64,000 bases of DNA from Confluentibacter sediminis (GCF_003258355.1 NZ_QKPO01000001.1:310001-374000); one strand, 5' to 3'. Positions 51,964-62,020 are shown, counted from the first letter of the stretch. Numbers and translations: made by a program. Notes: generated from the sequence alone by a model not told the origin.

Positions 51964-54105
51964 ATGGAAACAAGTAATAATAGCTTATCATTTAGTAGAA
52001 GATCTTTTATTAAAACTGTTGGTTTATCTACTGGTGGGATTATGTTAGGGTTTACCTTATTTGAGGCGTGCAACCCTGATAGTAAGGTGATGATCGATCC
52101 CGAAACTTTAAATTATAAGGATTTTAATGCTTTTATAAAAATTGCAGAGAATGGCATGGTAACCATTTATTCAAAAAATCCTGAAATAGGTCAGGGGGTT
52201 AAAACATCCATGCCTATGTTAATTGCAGAAGAATTGGATGTGCCTTGGGAACATGTTTTGGTTAGGCAAGCTGATTTAGATACTAAAAATTTCAAAGGGC
52301 AAGTTGCTGGAGGTAGTCAGTCTATCAGATCGTCTTGGACGCCATTGCGACAAACCGGTGCCACTGCAAGGCAAATGCTTATTAATGCGGCTGCTATCAA
52401 GTGGGGCGTTGATGCGTCAGAATGTACTACAAACGAAGGTGTTATAGAAAATTCTAGAGGTGAAAAATTAGGATATGGTGAAATAGTTACAGAAGCTGCT
52501 TTACTGGAAATTCCAGATAATGTTAAGCTTAAAAATCCAAAAGATTTTAAAATCATAGGAAAAGATATTAGGAATGTAGATATCGATAAAATTACTTCTG
52601 GTAAACCATTATTCGGATTGGATTATAAAAAAGAAGGTATGGTCTATGCTGTGTCGTTGAGACCGCCGGCTTTTGGACAAAAACTAGTAAGTTTTGATGC
52701 TACTGAAGCAAAAAATGTTCCTGGGGTTATAGATGTATTTCAATTTGGAGATAAAATAGCTGTTTTAGGAAACAATACTTGGGCAGCTATGTCTGGCAAG
52801 AACGCATTAATAGCTGAATGGAGTTCAGATGAAACCTTGATGAGTTCGGAAGACCATGATGTAGAGCTTGAAAAGTTATTGGATTCAGATAAATTAAAAG
52901 AAGTTAGGTCTGATGGTAATGTAAATATAGCAAAAATGAATGCGGATAAAGTGATTGAATACACGTATGAAGCACCCTTTTTACCACATAGCTGTATGGA
53001 GCCTATGAACTTTTTTGCTCATGTAACCGATGATAAAGTGGAGTTGGCTGGGCCCATTCAAACACCAGAAGGTACGGCTAGACAAGTTGCTGGATTGTTA
53101 AAAAGAGAGCCAGATGATGTGCATTTGGTATTAACTAGAATAGGAGGTGGTTTTGGTAGACGTTTAATAGGTGATTACGCTTTAGAAGCTGCTGAAATAT
53201 CCAACATATCAAAAAAACCAGTAAAATTGGTTTACACTCGTGAAGATGATATGGCCGGAGGTTTTTATAGACCCATCGTAAAATATAAAATAAGTGCCGC
53301 TATAAAAGATAATAAACTTATTGGTTATCATTTAAAAGAAGCTGCGGTTGGTAGTAGTATCAATAAATCGCGTGCAAGTTATTTTCCAGCGGGATGTGTT
53401 AAAAATTACAAAGTTGAGGCCGCACAATTACGAAGTGAAATTACCACGGGGCCTTGGCGCGCACCAGTTTGTAATTTTTTGGCAACGGCAGAACAAACAT
53501 TTATTGATGAGTTGGCTGAAGAATTAAATCAAGATCCTGTAAAGTTGAGGTTGGAATTATTGGAAGTGGCAAAAAAGGACAAAAAAAATAAAATGGAATG
53601 GTCTCCAGAACGGATGCAAGCGGTTATTAAGTTAGCTGCTGAAAAGGCTAATTGGGGAAAATCTAAAAAAGGCGTGTACCAAGGTTTTAGTGCGTATTAC
53701 AGTCATAATTCCCATGTTGCAGAGGTGGCAGAGGTTGTTTTAAAAGATGGAGTTCCGGTAGTAACCAAAGTGTATTGCGTGGTTGATTGTGGTGTGGTTG
53801 TTAATCCGTTAGGTGCTAAAAACCAATTAGAAGGTGGTATTATTGATGGTATAGGACACGCCATGTATGGTGAAATGCCATTTGTTAAAGGAAAGCCACA
53901 AAACTTAAATTATGGCGATTATCGTTTGATTAGAATGATGGAAACCCCAATTGTGGAAACTTATTTTATAGATAGTAATGAGGATCCAACAGGTTTAGGA
54001 GAACCTTCTTTACCTCCCGTTGGGGCGGCTGTTGCCAATGCTATAAAAGCAGCCACAGGCGAACGTTATAGAAAACAACCTTATACAAAATATATGGTAT
54101 CGTAG
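51964..54105 (+). CDS. Molybdopterin-binding subunit of a Tat-exported molybdenum hydroxylase, copy 1
   Basis: A 713-residue subunit, IorB/xanthine dehydrogenase-like. ATG 51964 is used because it leads into a twin-arginine signal, SRRSFIKTVGLSTGGIML, ending at FEAC; the earlier in-frame ATG at 51931 overlaps the previous gene. Molybdopterin-binding signatures include RIGGGFGRRLIGDYA (about residue 395), TGPWRAPVCNFLATAEQTF, DCGVVVNPLGAKNQLEGGI and GLGEPSLPPVGAA, whose Glu is the expected active-site base. Hydroxylates an aldehyde or N-heterocycle in the periplasm. Substrate unknown. Confidence 0.92.
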   Translation: METSNNSLSFSRRSFIKTVGLSTGGIMLGFTLFEACNPDSKVMIDPETLNYKDFNAFIKIAENGMVTIYSKNPEIGQGVKTSMPMLIAEELDVPWEHVLVRQADLDTKNFKGQVAGGSQSIRSSWTPLRQTGATARQMLINAAAIKWGVDASECTTNEGVIENSRGEKLGYGEIVTEAALLEIPDNVKLKNPKDFKIIGKDIRNVDIDKITSGKPLFGLDYKKEGMVYAVSLRPPAFGQKLVSFDATEAKNVPGVIDVFQFGDKIAVLGNNTWAAMSGKNALIAEWSSDETLMSSEDHDVELEKLLDSDKLKEVRSDGNVNIAKMNADKVIEYTYEAPFLPHSCMEPMNFFAHVTDDKVELAGPIQTPEGTARQVAGLLKREPDDVHLVLTRIGGGFGRRLIGDYALEAAEISNISKKPVKLVYTREDDMAGGFYRPIVKYKISAAIKDNKLIGYHLKEAAVGSSINKSRASYFPAGCVKNYKVEAAQLRSEITTGPWRAPVCNFLATAEQTFIDELAEELNQDPVKLRLELLEVAKKDKKNKMEWSPERMQAVIKLAAEKANWGKSKKGVYQGFSAYYSHNSHVAEVAEVVLKDGVPVVTKVYCVVDCGVVVNPLGAKNQLEGGIIDGIGHAMYGEMPFVKGKPQNLNYGDYRLIRMMETPIVETYFIDSNEDPTGLGEPSLPPVGAAVANAIKAATGERYRKQPYTKYMVS

Positions 54106-54264
54106 GTTGTGATACATAAGAAATATGAGGGATTTATAGATGGTAAAATATATACCAAAATGAATATCAGTATCTTATGTTTGTTGAAGCCTCTAAAATA
54201 ATGTGCCAATAATTTTATAATCATCACCTTTTTTGTACATTTAAAAGCTATGCATTTAAATCTA

Positions 54265-54272
54265 TAGATTTG
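54265..54272 (+). promoter_or_regulatory. -7 promoter element before molybdenum hydroxylase copy 2
   Basis: TAGATTTG is an exact match to TAnnTTTG, 32 bases before ATG 54305. It suggests that the second enzyme can be transcribed separately from the first. Confidence 0.5.
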
Positions 54273-54304
54273 GACTCATTTATAACTTCAACTAAATAAA
54301 TATT

Positions 54305-54760
54305 ATGCCAACATTCAATTTAAAAATTAATAATGAAAAGCACACCGTTGAGGTGGATGCCGATACACCACTTTTATGGGTGCTAAGAGATTCTTTAGGT
54401 TTTGTAGGTACTAAATATGGTTGTGGTATTGGGCAATGTGGAGCCTGTACTGTACATGTGGAAGGAACTGCCACACGCAGTTGTTTACTTCAAGTATCTC
54501 AAGCTGAAGGTGTAAATATTACGACTATTGAAGGTCTTTCTGAGAACGGGGATCATCCGGTTCAAAAAGCATGGTTGGAGCATGATGTTCCGCAATGTGG
54601 TTATTGTCAAGCGGGACAAATTATGACGGCATCGGCATTATTAAATAACAATCCAAATCCGTCTGATGAGGATATTGAATCTGCCATGAATGGAAATATT
54701 TGCAGATGTGGCACCTATGTAAGAATTAAAGAAGCTGTGAAAACAGCAGCTAAACTTTAA
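54305..54760 (+). CDS. [2Fe-2S] subunit of a molybdenum hydroxylase, copy 2
   Basis: A 151-residue paralogue of the 51492 gene, clearly related throughout ([34 protein letters not shown] and [12 protein letters not shown]). All cluster cysteines are kept. No export signal. It is 12 bases from its partner. Together with the first pair this shows tandem duplication of a two-subunit enzyme. Confidence 0.93.
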   Translation: MPTFNLKINNEKHTVEVDADTPLLWVLRDSLGFVGTKYGCGIGQCGACTVHVEGTATRSCLLQVSQAEGVNITTIEGLSENGDHPVQKAWLEHDVPQCGYCQAGQIMTASALLNNNPNPSDEDIESAMNGNICRCGTYVRIKEAVKTAAKL

Positions 54761-54772
54761 AAGCCAGAAATC

Positions 54773-56968
54773 ATGACAAAAATACAAACACAATACAATC
54801 GTCGTTCATTTTTAAAGGTTTCGGCTGCTGCAGGTGGTGGCATGCTTATAGGTTTTAGCTGGCTAACAGGATGTATTAGTTCAGAAGCAGAGCCTAAAGA
54901 ATTGGCAATACCAAAAGAATGGTTTGAGATAAACGGATACATAAAAATTGGTGATACGGGTATGGTGACCATATACTCACCAAACCCTGAAATTGGTCAG
55001 AATATCAGAACATCTATGCCCATGATTGTTGCAGAAGAATTAGATGTCAACTGGGAAAATGTAGTGGTCGAGCAGGCACCGTTAAATACGGGGTTTTATC
55101 AAAATCAATTCGCGGGAGGAAGTTTATCCATTCGGTTGAGTTGGAATGCACTTAGAATGGCAGGAGCTACTGCAAGAAGAATGTTATTGGAAGCTGCTGC
55201 AAAAGAATGGAATCTAACGATTTCAGATTTAACGGTTGATAAAGGTGTTATTAAAGAAATCAATGGAGAAAGAAGCATTGGATATGGTGAAATAGCCTCG
55301 AAAGCGGTTGGTATTGAAGTTCCTAAAGAAGTGGAACTTAAAGAGATTAAAGATTTTAAATTGATATCAACAAGTGTCAAAAATGTTGATGGTAAAAAAA
55401 TTGTAACAGGAAAACCTTTATTTGGGTTGGATTTTCAAAGAGAAGGAATGCAATTTGCGATGATACAACATCCACCAGCTTTTGGAATGAAAATAAAGGA
55501 TTTTAATGAGGAAGAAATAAAAAGTATGCCAGGGGTAAAAGATGCTTTTATTATTGATACTACCATAGAAAAACCTGGAGGTTTTGATGAAAGAGGTTTT
55601 CAAGAGCTCATAGCCATAGTAGGTGATTCAACATGGCAACTGATGAAAGCTAAAAAAGCCATTAAAGCAAATTGGGAAGTTGTGAGTGAATTGGAAAATT
55701 CTGAAATGCACATGAGTCGCATGGAAAAAGCTTTGGAATCTGGTAAATTTAAAGAAGAGAGAAAAGATGGTGATGTCGATTCTGCATTTAAGAAGGCAGC
55801 CAAAGTCATCGAGCGTACTTATTCCGCGCCTTTTATAGCTCATAATACTATGGAACCCATGAATTTCTTTGCAAATGTCACAGAAAATTCAGCTGAATTA
55901 ATAGGGCCGACCCAAATGCCAAATGCTCTGGAGGGCTCTGTTGCTCAATTACTGAATATGCCTATTGAAAACATCACCGTAAATATGACCAGAATGGGAG
56001 GTGGATTTGGTAGAAGACTCTACCAACATTTCGGTTTGGAAGCAGCTGCCATTTCCAAAAAGGTGGGTGGACCCATAAAACTTGTTTATACAAGAGAAGA
56101 TGATATGAGCCAAGGAACATACAGACCTACATATATTTCTAGATATAAAGCTGGTTTGGACGAAAATAACAACCTAATTGCTTTTTCTGTGAAAGGAACA
56201 GGCTTACCAGAAAGTGCCGTGTTTCCTAACCGTTTCCCCGCAGGAGCCGTAGACAATTATTCAGCTGGAAGTTATGCAGAAGAAACGAATATAACAACAG
56301 GAGCATGGCGAGCACCAAGGTCTAACTTTACGGCAGGTGCGGAACAAGCGTTTCTTGATGAAGTTGCAGAATTAGCAGGAAAAGACCCTATTGATTTTCG
56401 ATTGGAATTATTCGATCGTGCTATAAACAATCCAGTTGGTGACAAATATGAGTATGAAGCAGAGCGTTATGCAGGTGTCTTAAAATTAGTCAAGGAAAAA
56501 TCGAATTGGGGAGAAACAAAACCAGGAGTTCACCGTGGTGTGGCAGCTTATTTTTGTCATTCTACCTATGTAGCTGAAGTAATTGATATGGTTATGGAAG
56601 ACAATAAACCAAAAATAAAAAATGTTTGGTGTGCAGTGGACTGTGGGATTTTAGTAAACCCTGATGCTGCAGAAAATATTATTCAAGGTGGGGTTATTGA
56701 CGGTATTGGCCATGCTATGTACAGTCAATTAACATTTACGGATGGAGCACCAAACGAAATGAATTTTGATAGATATCAATTAATTCGACATTCGCAAGCA
56801 CCAGAAAAAATAGAGGTTTTCTTTGTTAAAAATGAAATTGCACCAACTGGATTGGGTGAGCCTGGCTTACCACCAGCTATTGGAGCATTGGCTAATGCGT
56901 TGTATGGGGTTACAGGTCAACGATATTACAATCAGCCATTTACAACGTATAAGCCACTTATAGGTTAG
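54773..56968 (+). CDS. Molybdopterin-binding subunit of a Tat-exported molybdenum hydroxylase, copy 2
   Basis: A 731-residue paralogue of the copy 1 subunit. The Tat signal NRRSFLKVSAAAGGGMLIGF ends in SWLTGC, a good lipoprotein cleavage motif, so the enzyme may be lipid-anchored outside the cytoplasm. Cofactor motifs are RMGGGFGRRLYQHFG, TGAWRAPRSNFTAGAEQAF, DCGILVNPDAAENIIQGGV and GLGEPGLPPAIGA (active-site Glu). The sequence departs from copy 1 mainly in a roughly 15-residue insertion near residue 265 (EKPGGFDERGFQELIAIVGD), so the pair has probably diverged in substrate. A strong terminator follows. Confidence 0.92.
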   Translation: MTKIQTQYNRRSFLKVSAAAGGGMLIGFSWLTGCISSEAEPKELAIPKEWFEINGYIKIGDTGMVTIYSPNPEIGQNIRTSMPMIVAEELDVNWENVVVEQAPLNTGFYQNQFAGGSLSIRLSWNALRMAGATARRMLLEAAAKEWNLTISDLTVDKGVIKEINGERSIGYGEIASKAVGIEVPKEVELKEIKDFKLISTSVKNVDGKKIVTGKPLFGLDFQREGMQFAMIQHPPAFGMKIKDFNEEEIKSMPGVKDAFIIDTTIEKPGGFDERGFQELIAIVGDSTWQLMKAKKAIKANWEVVSELENSEMHMSRMEKALESGKFKEERKDGDVDSAFKKAAKVIERTYSAPFIAHNTMEPMNFFANVTENSAELIGPTQMPNALEGSVAQLLNMPIENITVNMTRMGGGFGRRLYQHFGLEAAAISKKVGGPIKLVYTREDDMSQGTYRPTYISRYKAGLDENNNLIAFSVKGTGLPESAVFPNRFPAGAVDNYSAGSYAEETNITTGAWRAPRSNFTAGAEQAFLDEVAELAGKDPIDFRLELFDRAINNPVGDKYEYEAERYAGVLKLVKEKSNWGETKPGVHRGVAAYFCHSTYVAEVIDMVMEDNKPKIKNVWCAVDCGILVNPDAAENIIQGGVIDGIGHAMYSQLTFTDGAPNEMNFDRYQLIRHSQAPEKIEVFFVKNEIAPTGLGEPGLPPAIGALANALYGVTGQRYYNQPFTTYKPLIG

Positions 56969-56985
56969 ATTTTTGTTATGGTGAC

Positions 56986-57024
56986 AAACCCAACTAAATC
57001 TATTGTTAGTTTAGTTGGGTTTTT
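56986..57024 (+). terminator. Intrinsic terminator after molybdenum hydroxylase copy 2
   Basis: AAACCCAACTAAA (56986-56998) pairs with TTTAGTTGGGTTT (57010-57022), an 11-base loop, followed by more T. It begins 17 bases after the stop codon. Confidence 0.9.
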
Positions 57025-57059
57025 ACTTTTATTTATAGTATTATTTAGAATTTTATAAC

Positions 57060-58079
57060 ATGACTCACGAGTTTAAGGAAATAGTTCAAAATGGATTAGT
57101 AGCTCAAAAGCAAGGATTAAAATCGGTTTTAGCTACTGTGGTTGCTTTAGACGGTTCGTCTTACCGCAGACCAGGAGTTAGAATGTTAATTATTGAAAAT
57201 CATGAAATGGTTGGTGCTGTGAGTGGCGGTTGTGTTGAAAAGGAAATTCTATTGCGATCACAAACTGTTTTTAAGTCGGGTGAATCTAAAATGATGACTT
57301 ATGATGGTAGATACCGATTAGGTTGTGAAGGTGTTTTATATATATTGTTGGAATTATTTCAACCTGAAGATATTTTTGAAAAGGCTTTTTTTGAATGTAT
57401 TAAAAAAAGACAACCTTTTGAAATTCAGTCCTATTATACCAAAAAAGAAGGAGTTATTTTAGGCTTGGGGTCGTTTGTAAAATTAAATGATGAAATGTTC
57501 TCTTTAGGGAATCATTCCAAAGAAATAAATAAAACCCTTTCTATATTTAACCAAACCTTGTCAGCTTGTTCTAAATTGGTTATTATTGGTGCAGAGCATG
57601 ATGCCGTTCAGCTTTGTAAATACGCAGCCTTAACAGGTTGGGAAGTCACTATTGTTGCTGGAGCTAAAGAAGCTAAAACGATTGGTGATTTCCAAGGAGC
57701 TTCAAGTTTTTATGCCGTTACACCAGAAGAAATCAATATAGAATCTATTGATAATCAAACAGCAATTGTTTTGATGACGCATAGTTTTGCCAACGATTTA
57801 CGATTTTTAGTAGCATTAAAAGAGACCCATCCTAATTACATTGGCGTATTGGGGCCGACCAAACGGCGGGAAGATTTATTAAATCAATTCTTGGAATATT
57901 GCCCAGATATTGAAGATGATTTCTTAGAACGAATTTACGGACCAGCAGGGATTGATATCGGATCTGAAACACCTCAAGAAATAGCCATTTCCATTATGGC
58001 AGAAATTTTAGCTGTTACCAGAAAAAGAGACACGATATCCTTAAGTAAAAAAACGGGACGAATTCACTCCAACTTATAG
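57060..58079 (+). CDS. XdhC/CoxI-family molybdenum enzyme maturation factor
   Basis: A 339-residue protein. The N-terminal XdhC/CoxI part has TVVALDGSSYRRPGVRMLI and AVSGGCVEKEIL (about residue 55, with the cysteine implicated in cofactor handling). The C-terminal Rossmann part has KLVIIGAEHDAVQLCKYAAL, TGWEVTIVAG, YIGVLGPTKRREDLL and RIYGPAGIDIGSETPQEIA. Family members bind and help sulfurate the molybdenum cofactor before insertion into hydroxylases such as the two upstream. Next gene follows after 7 bases. Confidence 0.93.
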   Translation: MTHEFKEIVQNGLVAQKQGLKSVLATVVALDGSSYRRPGVRMLIIENHEMVGAVSGGCVEKEILLRSQTVFKSGESKMMTYDGRYRLGCEGVLYILLELFQPEDIFEKAFFECIKKRQPFEIQSYYTKKEGVILGLGSFVKLNDEMFSLGNHSKEINKTLSIFNQTLSACSKLVIIGAEHDAVQLCKYAALTGWEVTIVAGAKEAKTIGDFQGASSFYAVTPEEINIESIDNQTAIVLMTHSFANDLRFLVALKETHPNYIGVLGPTKRREDLLNQFLEYCPDIEDDFLERIYGPAGIDIGSETPQEIAISIMAEILAVTRKRDTISLSKKTGRIHSNL

Positions 58080-58086
58080 TTCTAGA

Positions 58087-58704
58087 ATGGCTGGTTCTAA
58101 ATCAAACATTCCCATTGTCATATTAGCTGCTGGTGCCTCCAATCGGATGGGGGAGCCCAAGCAATTATTAAAATGGGGCGATTCTACCTTGATTAATCAT
58201 GCCGTCCATGTAGCAAGGAAAGCAGACGCTAAGGATGTTATCGTCGTTTTAGGTGCTAATTTTGAATTAATCCATAAAACCATGGAAACTTCAAAAGTCA
58301 TTGTTTTAAATAACTATCATTGGAAGATGGGATTGGGTAAATCCATTGCGGTCGCTGTTGAATATCTTCAAAAGTCGAAACAACATATAGATGGTGTTCT
58401 TATAAGCTTGTGCGATCAACCATTTATTTCCAGTGATTTTTTGAAATCAATGGTATCAAAGTTTCAACCGAATAAAAATCAAATTGTAGCGACGTCTTAT
58501 AAAAATGCTAAAGTAGGTGTTCCGGTACTTTTTGATAAAGCCTATTTTAATGAATTGTTACTGCTGAATGACGATCAAGGTGCAAAAAGAATTCTTGAAG
58601 TCCATCAACCTAACGTCCAAATATTAAAACCTCCAACAGAAAATATGGATTTGGATACCAAAGAAGATTATATTAATTTGTATCAATCAAATTTTAAAAA
58701 TTAA
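58087..58704 (+). CDS. Molybdenum cofactor cytidylyltransferase-like protein (MocA family)
   Basis: A 205-residue nucleotidyltransferase. The NTP loop is ILAAGASNRMGEPKQLLKWG (about residues 11-30), and LISLCDQPFISSDFL (about residue 100) carries the metal-binding Asp. This matches the MocA/MobA-like family that joins CMP to molybdopterin to make the dinucleotide cofactor (MCD) of the xanthine-oxidase type. Placed between XdhC and FdhF-like genes, and the two hydroxylases upstream need such a cofactor. Guanylyl rather than cytidylyl specificity cannot be excluded from motifs alone. Confidence 0.85.
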   Translation: MAGSKSNIPIVILAAGASNRMGEPKQLLKWGDSTLINHAVHVARKADAKDVIVVLGANFELIHKTMETSKVIVLNNYHWKMGLGKSIAVAVEYLQKSKQHIDGVLISLCDQPFISSDFLKSMVSKFQPNKNQIVATSYKNAKVGVPVLFDKAYFNELLLLNDDQGAKRILEVHQPNVQILKPPTENMDLDTKEDYINLYQSNFKN

Positions 58705-58706
58705 CT

Positions 58707-61004
58707 ATGGGTTCTTCCGCTGAAAAAAAAGCACAAACGCCAGAAGTATTTACAGATTTAAAAATTAAAGAACCTTCAAACGGCAGTGTTGGTTTACCTG
58801 CTTTAAAATCGTCTGTGGGTTATATTTTAAAATATACAAATCCTTTGGATGCTATAAAAGCCTCGCTTAAAATGAATCAAAAAGGGGGATTCGATTGTCC
58901 TGGTTGTGCCTGGCCTGACCCCGATGATGAGCGTTCATCTGTAGGTGAATATTGCGAAAATGGTATAAAAGCCATGACCGAAGAAATGCAGAATAAACTT
59001 ATTAATAGAGATTTTTTTGCAACACATTCTGTAGATGAATTAGCAAAATTATCAGATTTTGAAATTGGTAAATCGGGTAGGCTTTCAGAACCCATGTATT
59101 TAGCAAAAGGAGCAACGCATTATCAACCCATTTCTTGGGAAGAAGCTTTTAATAAAGTAGGAAGTCATTTGAATGCTTTACAAAGTCCAGACGAGGCGGT
59201 TTTTTACACATCTGGAAGAACGACTAATGAAGCAGCCTTTTTATATCAATTATTTGTTCGGGAATTTGGAACAACCAATTTGCCAGATTGTTCTAATATG
59301 TGCCACGAAGCAAGTGGGAGTGCATTATCTGAAACATTGGGAATTGGTAAAGGTTCGGTCACTTTAGACGATTTATATAAAGCGGAATTGGTTATAGTTG
59401 TTGGGCAAAATCCAGGAACAAACCACCCTAGAATGTTATCCGCTCTAGAAAAATGTAAAAAGAACGGCGGAAGCATCATGGCTATAAATCCGTTGCCAGA
59501 AGCCGGATTAATTAGTTTTACAGATCCTCAAAGTCCGATGAGGTTATTAATGGGGGGCACTAAATTGTCAGATGTTCATGTGCCCATCACCATTAACGGA
59601 GATGTTGCTTTTTTTAAAGCATTATTACTGAAATTGATAGAAAAAGAAGAAGAAATAGGGGGAGTGTTTGATGTAGAGTTCATAAAAAACTATACCCATG
59701 GATTTGATGATTTTATAACTGATATAAAAACTTATGATTTTGAAGATTGCTTAAAAGCTTCAGGAATCACAAAAGATACTTTTGATGAGGCTTTTAATTT
59801 AATTCTGAATAAGAATAATATTATTATTTGTTGGGCCATGGGATTAACCCAACATGAAAATGCTGTGGATAATATTCGGGAATTGGTTAATTTATTATTG
59901 TTAAAAGGAAGTATTGGTAAAGAAGGTGCAGGTACATGTCCAGTTAGAGGGCATTCGAATGTGCAAGGCGATAGAACGGTTGGTATTTGGGAATCTGCAC
60001 CACAAGCTTTTTTAGATAAAATTGAAAACAAATACGGATTTAAGCCTAAATCCGAACATGGTTACTCTGTCATTGATGCTATTAAAGCCATGTATGAAGA
60101 TAAAGTTAAAGTGTTTTTTGGTATGGGAGGCAATTTTATTTCAGCTGTGCCAGATACAAATTATTCAGCTATGGGTATGGCTAAATGCGATTTAACAGTT
60201 CATGTCAGTACAAAATTAAATCGGTCTCATTTAGTAACAGGTAAAGAAGCGCTTATCTTACCGTGTTTAGGGCGTTCAGAAAAAGATTATCAAAAGACGG
60301 GCATACAAATGCAAAGTGTGGAGAACTCCATGGGTATTGTCTCTTCTACCAAAGGTGTTTTAGAACCTTGTTCAGATGATTTATTGAGTGAAGTTGCTGT
60401 GGTTTGTGGTGTTGCTCATGCGACTTTAAAGGACAGGACTAAAATAGACTGGCTTGCTTATAAAGATGATTATAATTTGGTTCGTGATGATATTCAGGAA
60501 GTTGTGGATGGTTTTGAAGACTATAATAAACGATTGAAACAATCCTCAAGTTTTTATTTGCCAAACGGTGCGAGAGAACGACAATTTAAAACCAAGACCG
60601 GAAAAGCCCATTTTACCATTAATAAACTTCCAAAATGGACACTTAAAGATAAAGAATTGATTATGATGACCATACGCAGTCACGATCAATTCAATACCAC
60701 TATTTATGGTTTGGATGATAGATATAGGGGCATTTTTAATGAAAGACGCGTCATATTTATGAATCGAGATGATATGAAAGCCAGAAACTTACAAGAACAG
60801 CAAGTGGTGAATTTACAGTCCGAATTTAACGGTGTTATTAGAAAAGCACATCAATTTAAAGTTGTTGGATATGATATTCCCAAAAACTGTTGTGCCACCT
60901 ATTTTCCTGAAACGAATGTATTGGTTCCGCTAGATAGTTTTGCACATACAGCTAAAACTCCAGCTTCCAAAAGTGTTATTATAACTGTTGAAGTGGCAAA
61001 TTGA
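58707..61004 (+). CDS. FdhF/YdeP-family molybdenum oxidoreductase
   Basis: A 765-residue protein of formate dehydrogenase alpha-like fold. FDCPGCAWPDPDDERSS (about residue 58) is the YdeP-family signature. Then come AVFYTSGRTTNEAAFLYQLF, DCSNMCHEASGSAL, VIVVGQNPGTNHPRML, the cofactor block GTCPVRGHSNVQGDRTVGI and a C-terminal dinucleotide-binding domain. Related E. coli YdeP has been linked to acid resistance; its reaction is unknown. It is 2 bases from the mocA-like gene, so coupled. It would need the bis-MGD form of the cofactor, while MocA makes the cytidine form. Confidence 0.9.
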   Translation: MGSSAEKKAQTPEVFTDLKIKEPSNGSVGLPALKSSVGYILKYTNPLDAIKASLKMNQKGGFDCPGCAWPDPDDERSSVGEYCENGIKAMTEEMQNKLINRDFFATHSVDELAKLSDFEIGKSGRLSEPMYLAKGATHYQPISWEEAFNKVGSHLNALQSPDEAVFYTSGRTTNEAAFLYQLFVREFGTTNLPDCSNMCHEASGSALSETLGIGKGSVTLDDLYKAELVIVVGQNPGTNHPRMLSALEKCKKNGGSIMAINPLPEAGLISFTDPQSPMRLLMGGTKLSDVHVPITINGDVAFFKALLLKLIEKEEEIGGVFDVEFIKNYTHGFDDFITDIKTYDFEDCLKASGITKDTFDEAFNLILNKNNIIICWAMGLTQHENAVDNIRELVNLLLLKGSIGKEGAGTCPVRGHSNVQGDRTVGIWESAPQAFLDKIENKYGFKPKSEHGYSVIDAIKAMYEDKVKVFFGMGGNFISAVPDTNYSAMGMAKCDLTVHVSTKLNRSHLVTGKEALILPCLGRSEKDYQKTGIQMQSVENSMGIVSSTKGVLEPCSDDLLSEVAVVCGVAHATLKDRTKIDWLAYKDDYNLVRDDIQEVVDGFEDYNKRLKQSSSFYLPNGARERQFKTKTGKAHFTINKLPKWTLKDKELIMMTIRSHDQFNTTIYGLDDRYRGIFNERRVIFMNRDDMKARNLQEQQVVNLQSEFNGVIRKAHQFKVVGYDIPKNCCATYFPETNVLVPLDSFAHTAKTPASKSVIITVEVAN

Positions 61005-61012
61005 TTTTAAAA

Positions 61013-62020
61013 TCAGCCACCAATAGTAATCATACTGCGGTTATTATTATGAAGTTTTGGTTCTTGGAGTTTCTCCAAAGTATCCATACCCCCTCTAATT
61101 TTAAACTTGGCTTTTACAGCTTTTTCAATAATGGGTTCTATAGATTTTCCTTCGCGAAGTGTCGTTAGTAAATCGGATTCCATTGCTGAAAACAAGCAGT
61201 TTTTTAATTGCCCGTTAGCTGTTAAACGCAGTCTGTTGCACGAATCACAAAACGGATTGGTGACGGAACTAATGATAGCAAAACTACCTTGATAGCCTGT
61301 TATTTTATAGTTTTTAGAGGTGTCGTTTGGTGCGTCTTGAATGCGTTCAATTTGGTCTTCGGTAAATGAATCATTCACATAATTCATAACCTCTTTATAA
61401 GATACCATTTTGCTCATATCCCATTTATTGCCATCAAAGGGCATAAACTCAATAAAGCGTACAGAAATGGGTAAATCTTTAGTGAAATTGATAAAATCGA
61501 TGATTTCATTATCGTTAAAATCTTTCATTAAGACAGCATTCACTTTCACATGAAACCCTTCCTTAATCAACAAGAAAATATTATTATAAACCCTTTCAAA
61601 TTGGTCACGACGCGTAATATGTTTAAACTTTTCGCGGTCTAAAGAATCTAAACTCACATTTATTTTCCTAACGTTGTTTGCTTTTAAAACATCAATAAAT
61701 TGATCAATAATGATAGCGTTGGTGGTGATGGATAATTCCACAGGAAGCGTTGCCAATTTTTCTAAAATAACAGGAATGTCTTTTCGGATTAAAGGTTCAC
61801 CACCTGTTAATCTTATTTTGGTGACACCATGTTTTACGAAGGTTTTGGCTATTTCATAAATTTCCTCATACGTCATTAAATGACTTTTAGGTGATAACTG
61901 AATCCCTTCTTCTGGCATACAATATGAGCAGCGTAAATTACAACGTTCAATTAATGAAATGCGTAAATAGGCATGATCTCTACCATGTGAATCTTGTAAT
62001 ATGTTTTTGTTTTCGCTCAT
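61013..62020 (-). CDS. moaA: GTP 3',8-cyclase MoaA
   Basis: A 335-residue radical SAM enzyme. The N-terminal cluster is in CNLRCSYCMPEEG (Cx3CxxC, about residue 28), followed by KIRLTGGEPLIRKDI. The C-terminal cluster cysteines are in NPFCDSCNRLRLTANGQLKN and the last two residues are the essential GG. It converts GTP to the cyclised precursor of molybdopterin with the MoaC activity encoded upstream. Convergent with the FdhF-like gene, 8 bases apart. Confidence 0.97.
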   Translation of the reverse strand: MSENKNILQDSHGRDHAYLRISLIERCNLRCSYCMPEEGIQLSPKSHLMTYEEIYEIAKTFVKHGVTKIRLTGGEPLIRKDIPVILEKLATLPVELSITTNAIIIDQFIDVLKANNVRKINVSLDSLDREKFKHITRRDQFERVYNNIFLLIKEGFHVKVNAVLMKDFNDNEIIDFINFTKDLPISVRFIEFMPFDGNKWDMSKMVSYKEVMNYVNDSFTEDQIERIQDAPNDTSKNYKITGYQGSFAIISSVTNPFCDSCNRLRLTANGQLKNCLFSAMESDLLTTLREGKSIEPIIEKAVKAKFKIRGGMDTLEKLQEPKLHNNNRSMITIGG

